Part shown: positions 57,276 through 64,000 of the stretch, piece by piece | Position numbering within the stretch: the stretch's first letter is position 1 | How the letters are laid out: every line of letters begins with the position of its first letter | Assembly: GCA_021018995.1 (NCBI GenBank) | Contig: CM037587.1 | Location: forward strand, 68,157,604-68,221,603 | Origin: Chloranthus sessilifolius | Lineage: Eukaryota; Streptophyta; Magnoliopsida; Chloranthales; Chloranthaceae | DNA: 64,000 bases | Direction: 5' to 3' | Made by a program: the position numbers and the translations under genes | The notes under the pieces: model-generated | The model's input: only the letters and a program-made list of their open reading frames with translations | What the model was told of the DNA's origin: nothing | Database searches by the model: none

Positions 57276-58260
57276 TGCAACCGTGGATTTTTATCAAATC
57301 CCTCGTGACGATACGCACTTGTAAAAATATAGAGTCGCCACCCGGAGCTTTTGGTGTCCTGAGAAACCCAAATCAAATTTAAAGAGCACCGAGGTGTCAA
57401 AAATTGACTCTAAATCTGGACTACGCCAAAGGCTCTTGGGTAGGGGCTTTGGTTATCGATCAGGAAGGTGTTAGGCACCTGATCAACCTTCTTAATGCGG
57501 TCTCTACTTGTGGCCAAAATAAAAATAAAATAAAAGAAGCATAAAAGTCCTCTTACCCAAGGGGTATTAAAATCCTATTTGTTCCCTTCCGTTCCCACCG
57601 AAAATTTGGCTGCGTAACGGTATAAATGAAAGGATGGAGGAAGAACCGAGAAGGTAGAGGAATAGAGGGGAGAGCCGGAGCTCTCGAGCCCTTGTTGCAC
57701 TGCTGTGGAGCCTTGCTTCAGTGAGCTTTTGATGGCTTGAATGATTTGAAATAGGGTTCTAACTCCTAGGATGGATAGTAAAGAGGTAGAGAGGGAAATC
57801 TAGGGGGTAGAACACACCTAACCTAGAGGTATTGGATGAAAGGTAAGGCTTGAAAGAAGGTTTATGAATTCTAGAGTTTGTATGGAAAAGTGTACTAGAG
57901 GAGAGAGAGAGAGGTTTCTTAATCTCTATTTTGAGAAAATTTTCAAGCCTCTCTAAAGGGGGGGTACCTCTCTATTTATAGGGAAAGGAGAGGTTAGGAG
58001 GGTGTTTAGAGGCTAAACTAGATTAGGAATTAGGTAATCTAGCAATCTAAGGTTTCCTAGGGTTTTTAGAGCCTTGAAATATATGAAAGTTAGCTCCAAT
58101 GGTGAATGATAGGTTAGAGCTTTAAACCACTTAAAGGGTTACAAATAAATAGGGAATGGGTGCAACAGAACAAGCAAAACACACTCCAAAGATCAAGATA
58201 GTCAACAAGTCAAACCCTAATATAGAAATTTTGAGGCAAAAATCCACAGTCACTGTTCAT

Positions 58261-58434
58261 AAGCCTGGCACAACTAATAGATGCGCCAGGCTTAGGAACA
58301 GTAAAATAGTGTTCCACAGGGTTTTGGGAAGTTGACTGCCCGAGGTGGGACCCACCTATAGTCTGGCGCAACTAATACATACGCCATATAATTTTTTAGG
58401 GGGAAATGGCTTGGCACAAGTATTACTTATGCCA
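58261..58434. repeat. Hairpin-word array I (TGGCGCAA ... TTGCGCCA)
   Basis: Three hairpins lie at 58261-58293 (12-bp arms AAGCCTGGCACA/TGCGCCAGGCTT, one mismatch), 58364-58386 and 58412-58434. Each loop contains CTAATA or TATTAC. Confidence 0.9.
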
Positions 58435-58522
58435 CATATACCCATCCTCTCACGAAGTTCTTGCGAGGTTCATTGAACCTATGATGGGGATCATTTGATG
58501 CTCATTTTGTGCTCAAACTTTC

Positions 58523-58620
58523 GGATCCCCGTAACTTTTGATGTATAGCTCCGATTGGGGCGATTCTTAGCTTATTGGAAAGTTGGAGACTTTTACTTTT
58601 CAATGGTATATGATTCAATT
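58523..58620 (+). repeat. Shared module M, copy 3
   Basis: It reads CCGTAACTTTTGATGTATAG, GGGGCGATTCTTAGCTTATT, GGAAAGTTGGAGACTTTTAC and TTTTCAATGGTATATG, in the same order as at 16448 and 18240. Confidence 0.85.
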
Positions 58621-58896
58621 ATAGTAGAAGACCTCAGCTAGTCTCGGTATACCACTCTTTATCTATTGCTTGGAAAAGTTAGGTTTAGGTTGGAAATGAT
58701 TTCTAAGGGCCGGGATGGGTTTCTAAGGTTTAGGGAAGGTTCCTAAGGGATCTGGGGTGATTCCTAAGGGTTTGGGATAGATCCTAAGGTTTTAAGAAGG
58801 CTCCTAAGGGTTTCATACATGCCATCAAAAGCTCAGAAGTGCACCTCTCTCAAAATGTGTTTCGATCGGGCCTTGGGCCAAATTTAGGTGTCTACA

Positions 58897-59865
58897 GATA
58901 CCCCTCTTTAGTATCTGATCACGAATGATCGAATGCCAAAGAAAAGAGATATCCGAAGAGGCCCAAGGCAGTTACTGACGGGTCTGCTGCATTCAGAATG
59001 AACTTCAAACATTAGATGGGTAATATGGTGAGAAAATGAAAACCCTGTATGTCGGAAAAAACGTCTGTTTCTCAAGATAATCAGTCCCTAAGCGCTTAGC
59101 GACATTACTGGGCATAATCGAGGTGGAACGAATTGCGAAAGCCCACTAGCTGGGAAAAATGTCCATTTCTCGAGTTGCGAAAGCCCGTTAGTCAAGAAAA
59201 ACATCCACTTCTTGAGTTGATTTGAAGGTGATTAAAGTTCGAGATTTATTCTGAATACAACAGCTTCGTAAGTAAAAGGGGTGATCGACCCATACTTAAA
59301 GATAGGCGCAAAGTAAAAATATACAAGGTTCCACAGTTTGCGTCCAATCCTACGAGGCGTTGATTGCCCCATTTGATTGGTCGCGGGTTGCCCCTGCTTG
59401 AAGCGGGGTTCGAGGTCTTTGGGCTAACCCATTGATCCTGAAGTTTATTTAGCACGACTACTCGAGCGGAGCGAATAGATGTTGCAACGCTTTTTGGGAG
59501 TATGTACTGCCTTTTCAAAACACATATTTTTTGTTATTTAATGTGAGAAAATTTTGACATATTATGTTATTAGTTTATGTGATTTTTTGGATTTTCGATG
59601 TTATCGTTTTATGTGATTTCTTAGATTTTTAAGCTATCATTTTATGTGATTTTTTTGAATTTTTTTATGTATGATCAGGAATCTTTGAGCATGCTCATCA
59701 ATCTCGATTCATTTATTCTAGCACAACTTTTCGGGCAAGTCAAATGAGAGTTGATATGCCATTGGGGAGCATGTGCACCTGATGGGAATACAAAACAAAT
59801 AAAAAAAAGGGCTAGGCTATGTGTGCGTGACCCACACCAGGCCACAACCCAGCCAAAAACTGACC
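58897..59865. other. No gene; includes an ATGTGATTTTTT minisatellite
   Basis: 59160-59220 has a duplicated GAGTTGCGAAAGCCC / ...CTTGAGTTG unit. 59545-59660 has three copies of a roughly 45-bp unit, TTATGTGATTTTTTGGATTT being its core. Confidence 0.6.
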
Positions 59866-59965
59866 TGGCGCAACTATTAGTTGCGCTAAGCCAACTGGGG
59901 GCCAAAATGCTCTTGGCGCATGCACATTACATGCGCCAAGCCTGGCTAGGGGGCATTTTAAAAGA
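59866..59965 (+). promoter_or_regulatory. Hairpin-word array J with a TATA-like box, upstream of the PMD gene
   Basis: Hairpins are at 59866-59888 (TGGCGCAA/TTGCGCTA) and 59912-59940 (perfect 11-bp arms CTTGGCGCATG/CATGCGCCAAG with a 7-nt loop). CATTTTAAAAGAGG (59954-59967) follows as a weak TATA-like box. A leader with a likely intron (donor after AAAG near 60150, acceptor at 60737) then leads to the ATG at 60739. Confidence 0.55.
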
Positions 59966-60299
59966 GGCCTGAGTTCGGGCAAAAGGGGTTGGTTTTCGAA
60001 ATTTTCTTCTTTCCTCTTCCAAAATAGAAAAATAGACCTCCTCCTAGGGTTCCTTTACATTGCCTCTAAGCATGCTTCATTGCCGGTATTTGCTTACACT
60101 GATTAATCGCCTGCTCCACGCTAGATCAAATACCCATTTTTCTTTAAAGGTAACCATTTAAAACCCATTTGATTTAATTTTTCTTACAAATGTGATCATG
60201 ATATTCTTCTTGTAAGCATGCCTATTGGTGATGAGTTTGATGATATTGCTTGAATGATGCCCTATTTTTGTTGTTTTATGAATTTGATTAGGACATATA

Positions 60300-60660
60300 T
60301 CTATTTTTTGTGTTTTTACTTGTGCACATAAAAAGGGAGAGGTTTTTTTTGTATTTTGGTTTATTTTTGAACTTAAAAGAAAGTAGAGATTTTTGTGTCT
60401 TATTTTTGTACATAAAAGAAAGGGAATTTTGTATTTATGATTTTATAAAGATAAGAATTTTTTTTTTTTTTTTGGTTTTTGATTTTATTTTTGATAGTAA
60501 AAGAAAGGCTTTTTTTTGTTTTTGAAAGTAAAAGAAAGGCATTTTTTTTTTGGTTTTTGATTGATTTTTTTTGTTTTGTTTTTTATTTTGAAAGTAAAAG
60601 AAAGTCATTTTTTTTATTATTGATTTTATTTTTGAAAACAAAAGAAAGGGATGAGCATAC
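60300..60660. repeat. Minisatellite in the PMD leader intron
   Basis: Five to six copies of a 40-60-bp unit with AAAGTAAAAGAAAGGCATTT plus a T run and TTTTTGATTTTATTTTTGAA. Confidence 0.9.
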
Positions 60661-60738
60661 TTACCTTCCCTTGATCTGTAGCACAATGGTTCTTTATCAT
60701 CGATTAGCCTTGACATGATTACTTGTATTTGCCCCAGG

Positions 60739-63111
60739 ATGTCCAGTGAGGAAGAGTATGTCTAGGAAGAGGAACCAGAAGTGACCTTTGGACCCAGCGG
60801 AGAACGATTCATTTCAGTGGAACGCCCTGCCGGTTCATGGTACGAAATGTAGGGAGAGGTCGCCCATGCAGGTCTCCTCAATCAGCAGTATGTGCACATC
60901 TCAAACTTTGGCAGTGCGGGCAAGGCAAAGGGATAAGTTCAATTATTTTTCCTTGTGCGGTATTGCTCTGTTTCCATGACCTAATGCATCTTTTCCTTTG
61001 GTGCAGGACCTGCTCTAGATTGTATTTCGAGGGGGTTGGTTGGATTTTCAGCGGTTCTATCGGTACATCCCTCAGGTCGTGAAGTTCTTGCTCGAGCAGA
61101 CCAGGTTCGGAGAGTTCCTATCATGCCCCGCTATGCTGGCTGATGCAGCCTACTTGAGGGTTCTGATTGAGAGATTCCGTCCGGAGACTATGTCCTTTCA
61201 CATGGCCTTTGCTGAGATGACCCTGACGCCTGTGGATTGGGCTATGATTACGGGGATCAGGATAGGGGGCGTTCCAATAGCCAACCTTGCATTGCTCAGC
61301 CGAGTTGAGATTATTAGACTAATAGGGGATTATCCCCCCTCCACAAGTCTGCATGGTGCCGAGGTCAAGATGACTTGGCTGTCAGATCTTTTTGCTATGA
61401 ATGAGTTAGTAGATCTGGTGCAGCTGAAGTTGGAAATTTATATTGGGCCCAAGCGTGCGATAATATTGGCCCACATCACGCTCCTCATAATGCTGGGGAA
61501 GACTCTCTTCGCCAATGCTAGCAGCGGACGGGTTAACTTGGCCCTGCTTAGCCTGATGGACAATTGGCTCGACCTCCATAGATACGGCTGGGGCGAGGCT
61601 AGTTATGCTATGCTGATGTCCAACCTAGTCAGAGCCTCTGTGGGAAATGCGAAGTCCATTGTTGGATTCTGGCCGGCCTTGGAGGTAATCTCCAAATTTT
61701 TTACTTTTATCAATTTATTTGGATGGTCGTTGTATGCTATTGACTTATCTTTTATGCACTGCTCTCTTTAGGCATGGGGGTACTTGCATTTTCAACCCGG
61801 ACGCCCGCTTCTTCAATTCGAGATATATACTTACCCCCTTTTAAACAATAAGAACAAACACCGGCACCGAGATGTGGGCATGAAGCATCTGGAGATGGGC
61901 CTGAGGTCCCAATTCGATCTAATGATCCCTGAGCAGGTAAGACCTTTTCTCCTATTTTTCATTTTAGTTCAGAAATTCTCCTTTGTTATTATGCTGCATT
62001 CTTGACTGATTGGCCACTTCTTGACTTGGGTAGGTCATATATGACCCATACATTGGCTCTCCTTTTTGGGACTGGGCTGCTGTAGGTCCATCTCGCCTTT
62101 TCAACAACTGTCGCGTCGTCTTTTTCTATGACGCATGGGCTAGGACCTAATACCTAGGGGAGTGGGTAGTTCATCAGTACCAGGGCTATCCTGCCATGCC
62201 CTTGGATCCTCCCGCAGATGTCATGGATCTCGTAGGTAGTATTGAGGAGCTCACTGCAGCCTTCCTTTAAAATGGGATCCCCATCAATGCCCTTCTTATG
62301 CCTGGAGACTATCGGACGTGGTACAAGTCCTTGCCATATTGGTTTATTCTTCTGCGCTTCATCCCTGGCGTTACTTTCCTATCTTTCGGTGATTCGCGCT
62401 TTCAGGTATTTCTCCCCTCTCTTCTAGATTGGTTCCCTAGTCTTGATTGATCTATGACTTCCACTGACGGAATAAATCATTATCTTTTTACAGTTTGGAT
62501 TGGGCGGTGATTCAGATGATGAAAGAGGAGCGGCGGCGGGTACTACTGATGCTTCAGGGACAGGTCCCTCAGATGTTGGTCCCTCAGGTGCTAGTCCCTC
62601 AGGTGCCAGTCCTTCAAGCTCAGGTCCTTCAGGCTCCTCTCGTATGGGTGCCTTAGGTGGTTTACCTGTCATGGTTCATGGGACCTTTAGGCGCCTTGAC
62701 GATGGCTTTCTTTCAGATCTATGCTCTGATGTAGATAGGCAGGCTCACCTTTCAGCCGAAGCGGTTCGGGTTTCTCCTCCTGAGGTGGTTCCGGGGGTAA
62801 GACTTTTCATGATCAATCCTCTGCTCTTTTGAAAAATGTCCGTGTTTGTTTATAGGCCAGGTAACTAACATCCTTTCCCCTTTTGAATGTAGAACTTGGA
62901 ATCGGCCATGGACCATGCCGTGTACTATCGCAACATCGATGATCTCCGGGATGTGGAGGTGGTGAGTATTCTGCTGACCTGTTTTCCTCATTGCTTTACC
63001 ATCTTTGTCTTTCAATTGATCTTGATTTGTGACCTTCGCTATGATTTGCAGCGTGCACGTGACAAGAAATCGCACTCTCTACTTAGTTGGCTTTCACAGG
63101 CATGGTCTTGA
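60739..63111 (+). pseudogene. MAIN-like plant mobile domain (PMD) gene, seven exons, several stops
   Basis: Exons are 60739-60930 (approx.), 61007-61684, 61772-61936, 62034-62405, 62494-62796, 62893-62961 and 63052-63111, all phase 0. Exon 1 begins MSSEEEYV and carries FGPSGERFISVERPAGSWYE. Exon 2 holds the PMD core: YLRVLIERFRPETMSFHMAF, AEMTLTPVDWAMITGIRIGG and GWGEASYAMLMSNL. Exons 3-4 continue with AWGYLHFQPGRP, HLEMGLRSQFDLMIPEQ and WYKSLPYWFILLRFIPGV; exon 5 is a Gly/Ser/Pro repeat. PMD proteins occur as host genes (MAIN/MAIL, nuclear, genome stability) and inside retroelements. In-frame stops lie at 60763, 60850, 60934, 61016, 62148 and 62268, all TAA/TAG. The exon-1 donor reads GGATAAG instead of GGTAAG. 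Translation of a full protein is not possible as read. Confidence 0.85.
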
Positions 63112-64000
63112 GTAGGAGATATGCGGACCTTTCAAAGTTCCTCACGCCGACGAAAGAAATAGAAGGGTGCCAGCAAGGACTGGGCTTAGTTTCTGCATTC
63201 TGAAATTTTAAACACTTTGAGATGATATTTTGGGATTTAAACAATTTGTAACAGATAATTATGGCACTTTTCAGATGATCTTTGGCTTGGGAAATGTTTA
63301 GTGCCCTTTCCCTTTTCAATGCATGCTTTGTTTCCCTGGTGTTGTATTTGACTGCTTGCAGGATGGTTTGATGATTGCTTGTAAATTGGCCCTTAAGGTT
63401 GCATTCCTTGGTGTGGATTTTTTTTTGTAAAAAGAACCATTTGTAAGTTAGGTGCATTTTCAATTTTTATGTCTCTCAAAGTAATCAGGGCAAGAAATAG
63501 TAGGTAAGCTGGCTAGGGGGTCCAGAAAGACAAAAACTCCCCCTTAAAAACTTCATTTTTGCATGAAAAAGGGCCAGATTGGTCTGGTGTATGTATTACA
63601 TGTGTCAGGCCAATCATGGGGGAAATTTGCACTGGCGCATGAAAAAGGGCCAGATTGGCCGTTGATTCCCTCCTGTACATTTATCTTTTTGTACAAAGGA
63701 AAGAAAAGAAAGCTAGACATCACACCGATATATATTTTTTGGGATGTGGTGTAAGCGGTACAGTTGTAAATGGAAAAGGAAAATCCATTATATTTACAAA
63801 AACTCCTCTTTTTTATTCTTTTTGGTTGATAGGTCTCTTTTGAGATGAAATGTGAACAGCCTGGGCATGGAAGTAAAAAAGGAAAATCATTATCTTTTAG
63901 CAAAAAGTGGTCTTCCCGCCCAGGTGCATAAAGTGTGGGCATGAAAGTGGAAAAGGAAAATTATTATCTTTGAAAAAAGGTTATCTCGCCTTCTCCTTTA
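63112..64000. other. PMD gene 3' flank with hairpin K and a GGAAAATTATTATC repeat
   Basis: A hairpin CTGGTGTATGTA/TACATGTGTCAG lies at 63584-63607 and a TGCATGAAAAAGGGCCAGAT duplication at 63560-63658, again resembling arrays I and J. A GGGCATG-AAGT-GGAAAAGGAAAA unit recurs at 63766, 63864 and 63938. No ORF is credible. Confidence 0.6.

Larger units (their letters stand above)
57290..58896 (+). mobile_element. LTR ending GGTGTCTACA (same family as 1-511)
   Basis: The left part has AGAGTCGCCACCCGGAGCTT, then GGAAGGTGTTAGGCACCTGA, text that is common near the start of a plant LTR family. The right end TTTAGGTGTCTACA matches the end at 511. It contains hairpin array I and module M (58523-58620). 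The exact left end is not resolved. The PMD gene lies 1.84 kb downstream, so this may be its 5' LTR. Confidence 0.6.

Noticed and set aside
60435-60716. Lys/Phe-rich ORFs on both strands near 60.4-60.7 kb
   Set aside because: They are readings of the AAAGAAAGGCATTTTTT minisatellite in the PMD leader intron.

Overview
This is a window of a flowering-plant nuclear genome. It contains one intact host gene in a bed of nested, decayed transposable elements. The host gene is a seven-exon bHLH transcription factor of the UNE12/bHLH59-bHLH7 group, on the + strand at 21851-38264. Its only 320 codons are spread over about 16.4 kb because the introns are full of MITEs, microsatellites and small tandem duplications. 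Plant-type GT-AG introns, chromovirus and Tat/Athila-type retrotransposon remains, CACTA and Mutator-like MITEs and a plant mobile domain (PMD) gene all point to an angiosperm with a large genome. I cannot name the species.

Layout. 1-511 is the 3' end of an LTR. 512-3378 is a stack of antisense Ty3/gypsy LTR pieces, followed by a pol-tail fragment at 3398-3664. 4543-7091 is the interior of a pol-less LTR element with several coiled-coil exons, and its 3' LTR starts at 7092. At 7581 that LTR is broken by a Tekay/Del-like chromovirus (5' LTR 7581-9861; gag-pol to 14674; no 3' LTR). 15256-20400 holds antisense Tat-type LTR pieces and two copies of another LTR fragment. A CACTA MITE (20408-20590) lies before the bHLH gene, and a second, inverted one (39037-39201) lies after it. 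40560-45463 is minus-strand LTR material. 45774-46852 (minus) is a broken ORF resembling the putative plant transposon protein family, with its own TATA-like box. 47494-57275 is one antisense chromovirus LTR split by a 7.4-kb gag-only Athila/Tat-like element (48274-55674) that has a single LTR and is bounded by 161-bp direct repeats. 57290-58896 is another LTR. 60739-63111 is a seven-exon, MAIN-like PMD gene carrying several stop codons.

The most unusual signal is distributed. At least twelve places, nearly all in LTRs or just upstream of retroelement ORFs, hold short arrays of one palindromic or hairpin word repeated at 15-60 bp spacing. The word differs between arrays: CTCGCTCGAGCGAG, TCGACCGGTCGA, ATCGATCGAT, CTCGCTGTAGCGAG, CCTGTCGA, and TGGCGCAA/TTGCGCCA hairpins. 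Related elements keep the flanks but scramble or replace the words, and unrelated elements share the same word. In three LTRs an array is followed by the same roughly 90-bp module. In two places an array lies just upstream of a TATA-like box and an ORF. I treat this as the main candidate for an undescribed system. A second point of interest is a tandemly duplicated 5' splice site in the bHLH gene, which would add exactly 19 codons in frame.
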